DNA of 64,000 nt from Thermococcus sp. 21S7 (GCF_012027615.1 NZ_SNUT01000007.1:1-64000); one strand, 5' to 3'. Positions 41,123-50,457 are shown, counted from the stretch's first letter. Notes: generated by a model not told the origin, from the letters alone. Made by a program: numbers and translations.

Positions 41123-42568
41123 ATGTGCGAGTACGTCTATGAAAACGGAAGGAAATGCAGGCTGAAGCCCGTCGAGGGCTCGGCCTACTGCCCCCTCCAC
41201 ATCCCCTACGACGAGGGTGAGAGGCTTTTGGGGGATGAAATAAAGAGGGTGAAGGAGGAGGCTTTTCTTAAAAGGCTCAGGGCGGGCCAGACCTATTTTG
41301 AGGGCGTTTACCTCTACGACGTCAAAATAAGTGATTTCAAAGCCGAGAAGCCGATAGTCTTTAAAAACTCTCAGGTCAGGACGGTACTCTTCGACGGCGT
41401 TAGCGTGCCGGGTGTAACCTTCTACAACTCCACGGTGGGCAGGCTGGTCGTCTTTGAGAGCGAGCTTGGAACGTTCACCGTTCACGGCTCCCACGTTTTC
41501 GGTCTGAACCTGCTCCGCGTTGGGTTCTCCAACTCGGTCTACATCAGAAATTCGAGCGTTCGCTACGTCATGATAAACTCAACCGAGTACACAGGCAGGG
41601 GGGAGGAGGGCGAGAGGGAGTACGGGGAGCGCAGAACAGCCACCGGGAGGATAGAGCTGAGCGACCTGAGCGAAGTCCGCAGGATTGGAATAAACGTCCG
41701 CTATCCCCTCCTGCGGAAAATCCTTGAGGAGCACGGTGTAAAGCCATTCGAATCGCGCGAGAGGGCCGTTAAGGCCACCACCCTCGTTCTCAGGGACATA
41801 GGCTTCGACCAGTCGGCGCGCTTCAAGAGGCAGGTCAGGCTCAGCATAAGGCGGTTCCACGGCAACCTCGTGCTCGAAAACCTCAACGTCTTCGGCCACG
41901 CCGAAATCCTGGGGAGCTGGCTCAGGAATCCCGAGTTCGTGCACACCCGGGTCATGGGCAACCTGATATTCCGGAAAGTATCTTTCCACGGCGACTTTGC
42001 CTGGAACTCCACGGTTCTGCCCAACATCCCGGTGGAGCTCAACGTCGAGGGCTTCGTTGAAGTCGAGGACTGCAGGTTCGGCAACCACCGCGCGGCGGAG
42101 GTGCTCTACCGCCTCGCCAGGATAAGCTGGGAGCGGAACGGGGACTTCGAGAGGGCCGACCGCTACTACTACCTGGAGATGGTGGCCAAGAGGAACTCCC
42201 GGCTGAGCGGCAGGAGGAAGGGGATTAAGAGGCTCTTCGTGAGGATGGAGTCCGCCTTCGAGTGGCTCTTCGCGGATTTGACCTGCAAGTACGGCACCGA
42301 CTGGAAGAGGCCCATACTCATCTGGCTCGGCGCGGTCAACGTCTTCTTCCCTCTGCTATTCTTCCTGACGCGGAGCGTCGAAGGCATCTCTGGAACCCTG
42401 AGCTTCCTCGACTACGAATACTTCAGCGTTGTTACCGCGACGACCCTCGGGTACGGCGACTACCACCCGATAGGGGTGGGGAGGGTTATAGCCTCGGTCG
42501 AGGCCCTGTTTGGCATGTTTATGTGGGCGGTCTTCCTGACGGTGTTCGCGAGGAGGTACATGAGGTGA
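41123..42568 (+). CDS. Potassium-channel pore fused to pentapeptide-like and zinc N-terminal domains
   Basis: 481 residues. The start MCEYVYENGRKCRLKP..YCPLH gives a Cys2-Cys12-Cys23-His26 zinc site. Residues about 55-330 form irregular beta repeats with short aromatic/Val/Leu steps (VYLYDVKISDFKA, VTFYNSTVGRLVVFES, LVLENLNVFGHAEI), like a pentapeptide or right-handed beta helix. The C-terminus has two helices around TATTLGYGDYHP, a K+ selectivity filter. The soluble part is probably a cytoplasmic sensor. ATG after GGGGAGAG. The NAD-kinase-like gene starts 4 nt after its stop, suggesting an operon. Confidence 0.82.
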   Translation: MCEYVYENGRKCRLKPVEGSAYCPLHIPYDEGERLLGDEIKRVKEEAFLKRLRAGQTYFEGVYLYDVKISDFKAEKPIVFKNSQVRTVLFDGVSVPGVTFYNSTVGRLVVFESELGTFTVHGSHVFGLNLLRVGFSNSVYIRNSSVRYVMINSTEYTGRGEEGEREYGERRTATGRIELSDLSEVRRIGINVRYPLLRKILEEHGVKPFESRERAVKATTLVLRDIGFDQSARFKRQVRLSIRRFHGNLVLENLNVFGHAEILGSWLRNPEFVHTRVMGNLIFRKVSFHGDFAWNSTVLPNIPVELNVEGFVEVEDCRFGNHRAAEVLYRLARISWERNGDFERADRYYYLEMVAKRNSRLSGRRKGIKRLFVRMESAFEWLFADLTCKYGTDWKRPILIWLGAVNVFFPLLFFLTRSVEGISGTLSFLDYEYFSVVTATTLGYGDYHPIGVGRVIASVEALFGMFMWAVFLTVFARRYMR

Positions 42569-42572
42569 TACC

Positions 42573-43709
42573 ATGCGCGTTGGACTGATAATCAACCCCA
42601 TAGCTGGAATGGGCGGGAAGGTGGCATTGAAGGGCACGGACGGTGTCGTTGAGGAGGCGATAGAGCGGGGAGCAAGGCCCATCGCGGCCGACGTTGTGAG
42701 GCTTTTCCTCCACGAGCTGAGAAACTGCGCGGAGGTAAGGGATGTCGAGTTCTTAACCGGCCCCGATGGTCTGGGGGAAGAGGTTCTGGCGGAGTTCGAT
42801 TTTCCCCACGAGGTCATCAGACACAGGGATGTACGCTACCGCGAGGTTCTCGGCGTTAGGATTCCTGATACGAATGGCGACGACACGAAGGAACTCGTGA
42901 GGAGGATGCTTGGACGGGTTGAGCTGATAGTCTTCGCCGGCGGCGACGGAACCGCGAGGGACGTTTTCAGCGTCGCGGGAAGGGAGGTTCCGCTACTGGG
43001 CATTCCAACCGGCGTCAAGATGTACTCCGGAGTTTTTGCGTATTCACCGGAGGATGCCGCGAGGGTCTTGGTGGAGTTCCTCAGAGGGAACGCCAACCTG
43101 GGGGAGAGGGACGTGAGGGACATAGACGAGGATGCCTACAGGCACGATGAAGTTAAGGCGAGAACCTACGGAAGGGCCCTCGTCCCGGTGGTCGAGGCCC
43201 TGATCCAGGGCAGTAAGGAGAGGGTTCCCTTAGATGAAGAGGACGAACTTGATGCGATAGCGGAGGCAGTGATTGAGGAAATCCTTGAGAACGATGGAGT
43301 ATACTTCCTCGGTTCCGGCTCAACAATAAAACGAATAAAAGACGGGTTGGGCGTCAATGGAACGCTCCTTGGGGTCGATGTTGTGGAGGTCAGAAACGGT
43401 GAGGCCAGGCTCCTCGTTAAAGATGCCGCGGAGAAAGACCTGCTGAGGTTCGCGGGAGAGAACGCCAGAATCGTTGTAACAGTAATAGGTGGTCTTGGAT
43501 TCCTCTTCGGCAGGGGGAACCAGCAGTTCTCGGCGGAGGTTCTGCGGAGGATTTCCAAGGAGAACATAATCGTCGTGGCGACACCCTCCAAGCTCAGGAA
43601 CGGCCTCGTCAGGGTTTACACCGGCGACCGGGAGGTTGATGAGAAGTTACGCGGCTACATCCGCGTCCGCGTCAGCCCCTGGATGGAGAGGATGGTGAAG
43701 GTCGTTTAG
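42573..43709 (+). CDS. ATP-NAD kinase-like (AcoX-type) protein
   Basis: 378 residues. VGLIINPIAGMGG at the N-terminus and FAGGDGTARDVF (GGDGT motif) near residue 115 are the nucleotide-binding features of the NAD/diacylglycerol kinase superfamily; GIPTGVKMYSG and LGSGSTIKRI follow. This longer AcoX-like subgroup is not the housekeeping NAD kinase, and its substrate is unknown. It follows the channel gene by 4 nt with GGTGATACC before ATG. Confidence 0.85.
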   Translation: MRVGLIINPIAGMGGKVALKGTDGVVEEAIERGARPIAADVVRLFLHELRNCAEVRDVEFLTGPDGLGEEVLAEFDFPHEVIRHRDVRYREVLGVRIPDTNGDDTKELVRRMLGRVELIVFAGGDGTARDVFSVAGREVPLLGIPTGVKMYSGVFAYSPEDAARVLVEFLRGNANLGERDVRDIDEDAYRHDEVKARTYGRALVPVVEALIQGSKERVPLDEEDELDAIAEAVIEEILENDGVYFLGSGSTIKRIKDGLGVNGTLLGVDVVEVRNGEARLLVKDAAEKDLLRFAGENARIVVTVIGGLGFLFGRGNQQFSAEVLRRISKENIIVVATPSKLRNGLVRVYTGDREVDEKLRGYIRVRVSPWMERMVKVV

Positions 43710-43766
43710 ACGGGCGAACCAGAAGCCGTTTATAGAACCTTCCCCTATTCTTCACAGGTGAACCGT

Positions 43767-44666
43767 ATGAAGTACAGCAGTATAGCGGTTAGGCTCTTTG
43801 AGCGAAAGGGGGAGGAGGCCTTCTACGACCCCGTTTACCATGGAAGAACCCTCAAGATATTTGGCATGGATGAGTGGCCGGGAAAGGCGCTGAAGTACTT
43901 TGCGGATAGATACCGGGAGATTGATTACGGGGTCGTTATCTTTGACACCGAGGGAGACTTTCCAGAGGAAGGATTCGATACCATCATCAGGGTACGGGAC
44001 GGCCAGGGAACGGGTCTCGACCCCATAGTCCTCGCGAGGGAGGGCATTCTCGACGGCTACACCGCGGCGACGATAGTTCAGACCGTTTACGGGCTCGACA
44101 GAACCCTGACGGAAAGGCTCTACGCCGATTTCCTTGCCGGAAAGGTGAAGAGCGTTCCCGAGGCCATGAAGTCGGACGGAAAATACGCCGAGGTTATCCG
44201 GGAGAGCTACACACCCCTGGATGAGGCGTTCTATTCCGGAAAACCCCCTGAGTTCGGAAAGAACATCCTGGTGGGACTGGGAGAGACCTACAGCATAACC
44301 CTCGCGGGCATAGTGTTTCTGGTTGTGAGCGCGGTGGTCAGGCACAGGAGGAAGGCGATGATAGGCGTCAACGATGCCGCCGTCCTGGCCTACACCACGG
44401 CGGGCGGTGCTGCCATACCGCTGATAACCCGGCCAATGAGGGCGAGGGTTACGGTTCTCGCGACGCAGTACGCGATAGAGTCGATAATGAACCTGGCCGG
44501 CCCGAGCCTGGTCCTCTACCACGACCCGGATACCCAGAGCGTAATCTACGAGACGAACGGCGTCCCACCGGGCCCGATGAGGAAGCACGTCCACAAGGGG
44601 GAGGCGGCTTTCATCTACCGCACTCCGGAGACGATAAACGTCGAATGGGGAGAGTTTCCCCTCTGA
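43767..44666 (+). CDS. Conserved protein of unknown function
   Basis: 299 residues. I do not recognise the family. Visible features: an acidic, mixed alpha/beta N-terminal half (YGVVIFDTEGDFPEEGFDTI), a hydrophobic segment (ITLAGIVFLVVSAVV) that could be buried or membrane-inserted, and a conserved-looking C-terminal half (IGVNDAAVLAYTTAGGAAIP, GPSLVLYHDPDT, GVPPGPMRKHVHKGE). ATG 43767 is chosen because AGGTGA stands 6 nt upstream; GTG 43758 is also in frame. TATA GTTTATAGAA at about 43728-43737. Confidence 0.6.
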   Translation: MKYSSIAVRLFERKGEEAFYDPVYHGRTLKIFGMDEWPGKALKYFADRYREIDYGVVIFDTEGDFPEEGFDTIIRVRDGQGTGLDPIVLAREGILDGYTAATIVQTVYGLDRTLTERLYADFLAGKVKSVPEAMKSDGKYAEVIRESYTPLDEAFYSGKPPEFGKNILVGLGETYSITLAGIVFLVVSAVVRHRRKAMIGVNDAAVLAYTTAGGAAIPLITRPMRARVTVLATQYAIESIMNLAGPSLVLYHDPDTQSVIYETNGVPPGPMRKHVHKGEAAFIYRTPETINVEWGEFPL

Positions 44667-44713
44667 TTTACCTTTTCCAGAACGGCAGTCGTTCAAAAGG
44701 GAAAATAGGAAAA

Positions 44714-45910
44714 TCACCTCAGGCTCTTCACGAGTTCCTCCATGACGCCGAGGAAAGTCTCGACCTCTTCCACGCTGTTGTAAACGTGGAACGAGGCCCT
44801 AACCGTGCCGTTTATCCCGAGTCTCTTCATGACCGGCAGGGCACAGTGGTGGCCGGAGCGGACCATGATGTTGTGGTTGTCGAGAACCGCGGCAACGTCG
44901 TGGGGGTGAAGGCCGGGGACGTTGAAGCTCACCACACCGGCGTGCTTCTTCAGGTTCCTCGGCCCGTACCAGGGCACTTCAAGCTCATCAAGGCCCTCTG
45001 TTATCCTCTTGACCAGCTTGTGCTCCTGTCTCTCGATTTTGTCTATCCCTATTTTCTCGATGTACCTTATTCCCGCGGCGAGGCCTACCGCACCACCTAT
45101 GTTGGGCGTTCCGGCCTCGAACCTTTCCGGCGGCTCGGTCAGCTTGTAGCCCTCCAGCCCAACGTCCTCTATCGTTCCCCCGCCTATCAGAGGAGGCTCG
45201 AAAGCCTCGAAGAACTCCTCGTTGATGTAGAGAACGCCTATTCCCGTCGGTCCCATCGGCCCCTTGTGGCCGGAGAGTCCCAGGAAGTCCGCGTGGAGCT
45301 TCTTCACGTCCACCTCCATGTGGCCGGCGCTCTGGGCGGCATCGACGACGAATATCGCCCCCGCTTCCTTCGCCATCTTTCCGAGTTCCTCGACCTCGTG
45401 GATAACGCCGAGGGCGTTGGAGACGTGCTGAACCGCCACCAGCTTCGCCCCTTTGATCTTCTTCTCAGCGTCGCTCAGGTCGAGGTTGCCCTCGTCGTCG
45501 CCTTCTATGTACTCAAGCTTGAGGCCGAGCTTTTTCGCTAACCTCTGCCAGGGGAGCAAATCAGAGTGGTGCTCGTAGGGAGTCGTCACTATCTTGTCGC
45601 CGGGCTTGAAGAGATGCTCAAGGCCGAGAGCAACTAAATTGAGGCTCTCGCTCGTGTTCTTGGTGAAAACTATCTCCTCGAACTCCGCGTTGAGGAAATC
45701 GGCCGTCACCTTTCTGCTCTCCTCGTACTTGTGGGTCGCCATCTGGGAGAGCCTGTGTATCCCCCTGTGGACGTTGGCGCGGTACTTGAGGTAGTACTCG
45801 TCCATCGCCTCTACAACCGGCCTCGGCGTGAGCGAAGTGGCCGTGTTGTCGAAGTATATGACCTCCTCGGTCAGCGGGATGTCCTTCCTAACGTCCTCCG
45901 GAATCCTCAT
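44714..45910 (-). CDS. SufS-like cysteine desulfurase
   Basis: 398 residues, class V aminotransferase fold. The PLP lysine is in LGLSGHKGPMGPTG, and the persulfide cysteine in RSGHHCALP matches the SufS/CsdA arrangement. It releases sulfur from cysteine for Fe-S clusters or other thio-cofactors in the cytoplasm. Its start overlaps the stop of a small gene (45907) by 4 bp, so both are translated together. No scaffold genes are adjacent in this window. Confidence 0.92.
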   Translation of the reverse strand: MRIPEDVRKDIPLTEEVIYFDNTATSLTPRPVVEAMDEYYLKYRANVHRGIHRLSQMATHKYEESRKVTADFLNAEFEEIVFTKNTSESLNLVALGLEHLFKPGDKIVTTPYEHHSDLLPWQRLAKKLGLKLEYIEGDDEGNLDLSDAEKKIKGAKLVAVQHVSNALGVIHEVEELGKMAKEAGAIFVVDAAQSAGHMEVDVKKLHADFLGLSGHKGPMGPTGIGVLYINEEFFEAFEPPLIGGGTIEDVGLEGYKLTEPPERFEAGTPNIGGAVGLAAGIRYIEKIGIDKIERQEHKLVKRITEGLDELEVPWYGPRNLKKHAGVVSFNVPGLHPHDVAAVLDNHNIMVRSGHHCALPVMKRLGINGTVRASFHVYNSVEEVETFLGVMEELVKSLR

Positions 45911-46200
45911 GAAACCACCTCCAGAACTCCAGCGCAGTCGTAGATTATTCGAGCGAGCTCCTCACCCTTCTTTGAGTCCTCAAGGAGCTTGATTATTATC
46001 TTGCCGCTCGGATAGACGCTCGTTTCGTAACCATCCATTTCGAGAATGAGCATCATCCCCGGCAGGAGCTTCTTCACGGTGTAACCCTTCTCCTTCAGGC
46101 ACTGGGCGGTTCTCGTGAGGTCAACCTTCACCTTCCTGTCCCACGAGTAGCCGCTTATGACGACTCCCTTCATCGTTACACAGGGCTTTGCGATTATCAT
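45907..46200 (-). CDS. Small protein coupled to cysteine desulfurase
   Basis: 97 residues with two cysteines (AKPCVTMKG near the start, TAQCLKEKGY) and a third near the end (YDCAG). Alternating beta strands and a helix (ILEMDGYETSVYPSGKIIIK) recall a half TATA-binding-protein-like fold, but this is only impression. ATG 46200 is used because GGTGGGGGAG stands just before it. Overlap with the desulfurase suggests a sulfur-acceptor or regulator role (inference). TATA CCGTATAAGGC lies about 30 nt upstream. Confidence 0.6.
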   Translation of the reverse strand: MIIAKPCVTMKGVVISGYSWDRKVKVDLTRTAQCLKEKGYTVKKLLPGMMLILEMDGYETSVYPSGKIIIKLLEDSKKGEELARIIYDCAGVLEVVS

Positions 46201-46290
46201 CTCCCCCACCGGTCGAAATTAGAAAAAGAGCCTTATACGGCTTTCCCAAACCGAAGGTTAAGGACAAAAGTGGGAATTGTGAAAAGGGGC

Positions 46291-47307
46291 TCAGCAGACC
46301 CTCGGAACCGGGTCTCCGGCCGGCGGCTCAAGGAAGCGCTTTCCGCCTATGCCCGTCTCCACGAGAACCTTGCCCCTGTAGTCCCCTATGACATCGCCGA
46401 TTATCGCCGCGTTCTTCCCCCGCTCCGTGCTCCTCATCGCCTCCAGCGCTTTCTCCGCGTGCTCCCTTGGAACGATCATGACCACTTTGCCTTCGTTGGC
46501 GACATCGAAGGGGTTTATGCCCAGCATGTCGCTCGCCGCCCTGACCTCCGGCCTCACGGGCACGTCGGCCTCCCTTATGAGTATCCCGACGTCGGCCTTC
46601 CTCGCCATCTCGTTGAGGGCGTTGCTTAGTCCACCCCTCGTGGGGTCCTTCATGGCGTGTATGTTCTCCCAGCCGATTGCTTTAGCTACCGCCTCGACGA
46701 CCTCCCATACCGGTGCAACGTCGCTTTCAAGCTCGGTTTCGAAGGCTATACCCTCCCTGTGGCTCATCAGCGCTATCCCGTGGTCTCCGACCGTCCCGCT
46801 GACGAGAACAACGTCGCCCACCTTTGCCCCTGCATCGCTCACCGGCCTCTCCGCGATTCCGATTCCGGCGGTTATGACGAAGATGCCTATCCCGTCCTCG
46901 ACGACCTTGGTGTCGCCGGTGACGATGGGAACCGGCACCTCTTTGGCAGTCTCATCCATCGAGCGAAGGATTCTCTTCAGGTCCTCACTGTCGAAGCCTT
47001 CTCCAATTATCATGGAGTTGGCCAATGCTAAGGGCTTGGCCCCCATAACGGCCAGGTCGTTCACCGTTCCGCTTATGGCCAAGCGCCCGATGTCTCCTCC
47101 AGGGAAGAAGAGCGGCCTGACCGTGTGGCCGTCTATTGTAAACACAAGGTGCTTATCGCCGAGGGGTATCGTCGCACCGTCATCGAGCTGGTCGAGCCCT
47201 ATCCCTCCAGCCGATTTTAGGCTCAGGTTCTTCAGTATGACATCCCTGAGAAGTTCCTCCATTATTTCTCCACCGGCTCCGTGTTCGAGCTTTATCTTCT
47301 CAACCAT
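46291..47307 (-). CDS. hypE: Hydrogenase maturation protein HypE
   Basis: 338 residues of the PurM-like fold. It dehydrates the carbamoyl group that HypF attaches to its C-terminal cysteine, giving the cyanide ligand of [NiFe] hydrogenases. The required C-terminus is present: DPVPRVC. ATP site features GAGGEIMEEL and GDTKVVEDG are visible. It begins 4 nt after the stop of the HEPN-domain gene, so its transcript probably starts at the nucleotidyltransferase promoter upstream; no SurR site was seen directly before it. Confidence 0.95.
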   Translation of the reverse strand: MVEKIKLEHGAGGEIMEELLRDVILKNLSLKSAGGIGLDQLDDGATIPLGDKHLVFTIDGHTVRPLFFPGGDIGRLAISGTVNDLAVMGAKPLALANSMIIGEGFDSEDLKRILRSMDETAKEVPVPIVTGDTKVVEDGIGIFVITAGIGIAERPVSDAGAKVGDVVLVSGTVGDHGIALMSHREGIAFETELESDVAPVWEVVEAVAKAIGWENIHAMKDPTRGGLSNALNEMARKADVGILIREADVPVRPEVRAASDMLGINPFDVANEGKVVMIVPREHAEKALEAMRSTERGKNAAIIGDVIGDYRGKVLVETGIGGKRFLEPPAGDPVPRVC

Positions 47308-47310
47308 AAC

Positions 47311-47703
47311 TCATTCCTCCAAAAAGCCCTTGGATGAGAGGTAGTGCCTCGTAAATTCGAGGAATTCTTCGGCGCGCCTTATGTTCTCGCGCGCCTCTTC
47401 CTCGGTTATATCAACCACGAAGGAGTAATCCGCCGTCTGCCTAAGGTTAAACGCGGTTCTCAGATGCGTGAAAAACCTGTGAGGAACTTCTCCCGTCTTG
47501 ACGAACTCCCTTCCGAAGAGGGCTATGAGAGCGGAATGCTTTGAAACGCTGATGTCTTTCGTCAGCAGAATGGCCTCCGCACAGTAGAACATTGTGTAGT
47601 AGGCTCTTGAGAGGGCGAACCCATAGAAACCCCTTTCCAGCAGGGTTTTAGCCGCTTCAATGCTCTCCTGAGCTTTTTTTAGCATCTCTTCGTATCTGTT
47701 CAT
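47311..47703 (-). CDS. HEPN-domain protein (toxin-like partner)
   Basis: 130 residues, all helical. AYYTMFYCAEAIL in the first helices and the C-terminal ARENIRRAEEFLEFTRHYL are typical of HEPN proteins. The canonical RNase motif Rx4-6H is not obvious (only RFFTH), so RNase activity is uncertain. It overlaps the upstream MNT nucleotidyltransferase gene by 4 bp, the common HEPN-MNT arrangement, in which the nucleotidyltransferase can neutralise the HEPN toxin by AMPylation. Confidence 0.82.
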   Translation of the reverse strand: MNRYEEMLKKAQESIEAAKTLLERGFYGFALSRAYYTMFYCAEAILLTKDISVSKHSALIALFGREFVKTGEVPHRFFTHLRTAFNLRQTADYSFVVDITEEEARENIRRAEEFLEFTRHYLSSKGFLEE

Positions 47704-48026
47704 ACCTTAATACCCTCCACGTGAACGTTCTGAATCAGCGGGTCGTGCTCCATTCCTGGACTGATTGGATAAACGATGAGCGAAATAACGAGTCCCCTCT
47801 CCATGATGTACTTCTCCGTGACCTCGTTAAGCCTGTCGTGTTCATCGATTGTCAGCCTTCTTCTAACCACGACCAGCACATCAACGTCGCTGTCTTCCCT
47901 CGCCTCCCCCCTCGCATAGGAGCCGAAGAGGATGACCTCCACTAGGTCATCGCCCAGAATCTCCCGGAGCCGGGACTTCACCTCCTGGAGTATTTTTTCG
48001 AGGTCTTCCCTCTGGAGCGCCGGCAT
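47700..48026 (-). CDS. MNT-type nucleotidyltransferase (antitoxin-like)
   Basis: 108 residues. The catalytic motif FGSYARGEAREDSDVDVLV is intact (GS...DxD), as in minimal nucleotidyltransferases. It pairs with the HEPN gene downstream. A TATA-like GGATTTAACCC (about 48056-48066, minus strand) lies between it and the end of hypF. If this is a toxin-antitoxin pair, hypE is carried on the same transcript. Confidence 0.85.
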   Translation of the reverse strand: MPALQREDLEKILQEVKSRLREILGDDLVEVILFGSYARGEAREDSDVDVLVVVRRRLTIDEHDRLNEVTEKYIMERGLVISLIVYPISPGMEHDPLIQNVHVEGIKV

Positions 48027-48072
48027 TCACTACACCGTTTACATAGTTGTGTTTTTGGGTTAAATCCTTTCC

Positions 48073-50391
48073 TCACAGCATCAGGTCCTCCCTCGTGAGG
48101 TATCCCTCAAGGTACAGGCCGCCGAGGAAGGCCTGCCCGACGTTTATTCCGTTGTCCCCGCGCGGAACCTCGTGGGTCGTGTGGAACTTCAGGCCGGCAG
48201 CCTCGACGATCTTCCTGGCGGTCTTGACTATGAGTTCATTGAAGGCGACGCCGCCGCTTATTCCAACGTTCTTAACCCCAAACTCCCTCGCCCTATCTAT
48301 GGCCGTCTCCGCGAAAACCCGTCCGATGGCAAGGTGGGCCGAGTAGGCTATGTCCGCCGGACTAGCGGTGTCGATGACGTCGAGTGCCTGGACGAAGAGT
48401 TCCTCCACCCTTATTAGCTCGCCGTCGACTGGAACTTCGAACTTCAGGTCGTTCTTCCCGCGCATCGCGAAGCTCTCCAGCTTCATTGCCGGCTCGCCCT
48501 CGTAGTGCCTTCTGTAAGCCACGTTGAGGAGAACAGAGATGGCGTCGAGAACCCTGCCGGTTGAGGACGTGTAGCTAGTGTTGACCTCCTTCGCCAGCTG
48601 GGTCAGCACGACGTTGAACTCCACCCTCCCGTAGCGGAGGCTCTCGATGGCCTTTGGACAGCACCTCTCGATGATTCCTTCGAGCTCTTCGACGCCGTAG
48701 ACCTTGCTCAGGATGCCCATCAGGGCCCTCAGCGGGTAGTAGCTGGCCAAATCGCCGCCCGGGAGCGGGTAGTAGTCTATGTGAGCTAATCTCTCGACGT
48801 CCTCGTAGCTCAGGTATATTACCTCGCCGCCCCAGGTGTGGCCGTCCGCCCCGTAGCCGACGCCGTCAACGGCTATGCCTATCATCTCGTCCAGCTTTCT
48901 CTCAGCTAAAACGCTCGCTATGTGTGCGTAGTGGTGCTGCACCTGGAGGAACTCCACGTTTAGCTCATTTGCCATCTCCATGGCGAGCTTTGTCGTGTTG
49001 TAGCTCGGGTGGAGGTCTGCAACGATGAGGTCGAACTCGCTCACGCGGAGGATTCTCTTGAAGTGCTCTATGGCCTCCCCCATGAATTCGAGGACTTCAA
49101 CCTTCGAGGTGTTTCCGATGTACTGGCTGGGGTAGACTTTCCCGTTTTTGGCGACGCCAAAGGCGTTGAGAAGCTCCGCCCCGACGGCTAGGCCGCGGTA
49201 GTTGAAGGGTATCTCTATCGGCAGCGGCACGAAGCCGCGGGAGCGCCTTATCACCGCCCTCCTTCCGTTGACGAACCTGATGACGCTGTCGTCGGCCCTG
49301 TTGAGTATCTTCCTGTTGTGAAGGAGGAAGTAATCGGCGACATCCTTTAACTCCTCGAAGGCCCGGTCGTTGTCCTTGACCATCGGCATTCCCGGGTAGT
49401 TCGCAGAGGTCATGACGTAAACCCTGCTCTTGCTCCAGTGGAAGAGTATGTAATGAGTTCCCGCGTAGGGCAGCATAACGCCTATGGTATGAAGCCCCGG
49501 CGCGAGGCTCTCGGGGAGGGGGAAGGGTTCCTTCTTGCGGAGGGTTACTATCGGCCTCCTGTAGGAAGTCAGCTCCTCAAGTTCTTCTCTGCTTAAGAAG
49601 GCGAACTCCTCCACTGTCTCGACGTCCTTCGCCATTATCGCGAATGGCTTCTGCGGCCTGTGGGTTCTCCGCCTCAGCTCTGCAACAGCTTCCTCGTTGG
49701 TTGCGTCGCAGGCGAGGTGTATTCCTCCTATTCCCTTGATGGCGACGATGTAGCCCTTGTCTATCAGCTCTGCCGCCCTCTTCAGCGGGTCGCCGATGAT
49801 CTCCTCTCCATCGTTCGTGTAGAGGCGGTAGCTCGGCCCGCAGACCGGACAGCAGACGGGTTCGGCGTGATACCTCCTGTTGAGCGGGTCTTTGTACTCG
49901 CTCTCGCAGTAGTCGCACATCGGGAACTCTCTCATCGTGGTGTTGATTCTATCGTAGGGCAAATCCTCGATGATTGTAAACCTGGGCCCGCAGTTGGTGC
50001 AGACGATGAATGGGTACATGTAGCGCTTGTCCGTCGGGTCAAAAAGCTCCCTCAGACAGTCGTCGCATATAGCTATGTCGGGCGGGATTATCGAATCCCC
50101 TCCTTCCCCGCCCTGGGAGCTCTTCTCGATGTAGAAGCGGTCGAAGCCCTGGGGTGGAAGCTCCTTCTTCTTTATCATCTCTATCCGCGCGAGCGGGGGG
50201 AGCTTCTCCCTGAGGTCTCGCAGAAAAGCCGCTATATCCTCCTCCCTGCCCTCGACTACTATCTCAACTCCAGCATCGCCGAGGTTCTTGACGTAGCCCC
50301 GCAGGTTGTTTTCGTGGGCGATTCTGTAGACGAAGGGCCGAAATCCGACGGCCTGAACGATGCCCTGAACGTGAAGTCGGTAGGCCTTCAT
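48073..50391 (-). CDS. hypF: Carbamoyltransferase HypF
   Basis: 772 residues. Order: acylphosphatase domain (YRLHVQGIVQAVGFRPFVYR, about 1-90), two C4 zinc fingers (CDDCLRELF...CTNCGPRF and CDYCESEY...CCPVCGP, about 105-190), a YrdC-like domain, and a Kae1-like C-terminal domain (VQHHYAHIASVLAE, AVDGVGYGADGHTWGGEV, SGGVAFNELI). It forms carbamoyl-adenylate and loads HypE on the way to the CN ligand. The frame is open much further upstream, but ATG 50391 follows GGTGAGAGG and fits the family start. SurR-type sites lie upstream of its TATA box. Confidence 0.95.
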   Translation of the reverse strand: MKAYRLHVQGIVQAVGFRPFVYRIAHENNLRGYVKNLGDAGVEIVVEGREEDIAAFLRDLREKLPPLARIEMIKKKELPPQGFDRFYIEKSSQGGEGGDSIIPPDIAICDDCLRELFDPTDKRYMYPFIVCTNCGPRFTIIEDLPYDRINTTMREFPMCDYCESEYKDPLNRRYHAEPVCCPVCGPSYRLYTNDGEEIIGDPLKRAAELIDKGYIVAIKGIGGIHLACDATNEEAVAELRRRTHRPQKPFAIMAKDVETVEEFAFLSREELEELTSYRRPIVTLRKKEPFPLPESLAPGLHTIGVMLPYAGTHYILFHWSKSRVYVMTSANYPGMPMVKDNDRAFEELKDVADYFLLHNRKILNRADDSVIRFVNGRRAVIRRSRGFVPLPIEIPFNYRGLAVGAELLNAFGVAKNGKVYPSQYIGNTSKVEVLEFMGEAIEHFKRILRVSEFDLIVADLHPSYNTTKLAMEMANELNVEFLQVQHHYAHIASVLAERKLDEMIGIAVDGVGYGADGHTWGGEVIYLSYEDVERLAHIDYYPLPGGDLASYYPLRALMGILSKVYGVEELEGIIERCCPKAIESLRYGRVEFNVVLTQLAKEVNTSYTSSTGRVLDAISVLLNVAYRRHYEGEPAMKLESFAMRGKNDLKFEVPVDGELIRVEELFVQALDVIDTASPADIAYSAHLAIGRVFAETAIDRAREFGVKNVGISGGVAFNELIVKTARKIVEAAGLKFHTTHEVPRGDNGINVGQAFLGGLYLEGYLTREDLML

Positions 50392-50423
50392 TCCTCTCAC
50401 CGGATTTTTTTCACACTCCAAAG

Positions 50424-50457
50424 CCTTTATAGATTTCCAAAACCAAAAGTTAAAAAC
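50424..50457 (-). promoter_or_regulatory. hypF promoter with full SurR motif
   Basis: On the minus strand GTT-TTT-AAC-TTTTG-GTT (50441-50457) fits the extended SurR consensus GTTn3AACn5GTT exactly. It ends 7 bp before the TATA element ATCTATAAAGG (50424-50434), an activating position. Confidence 0.8.
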
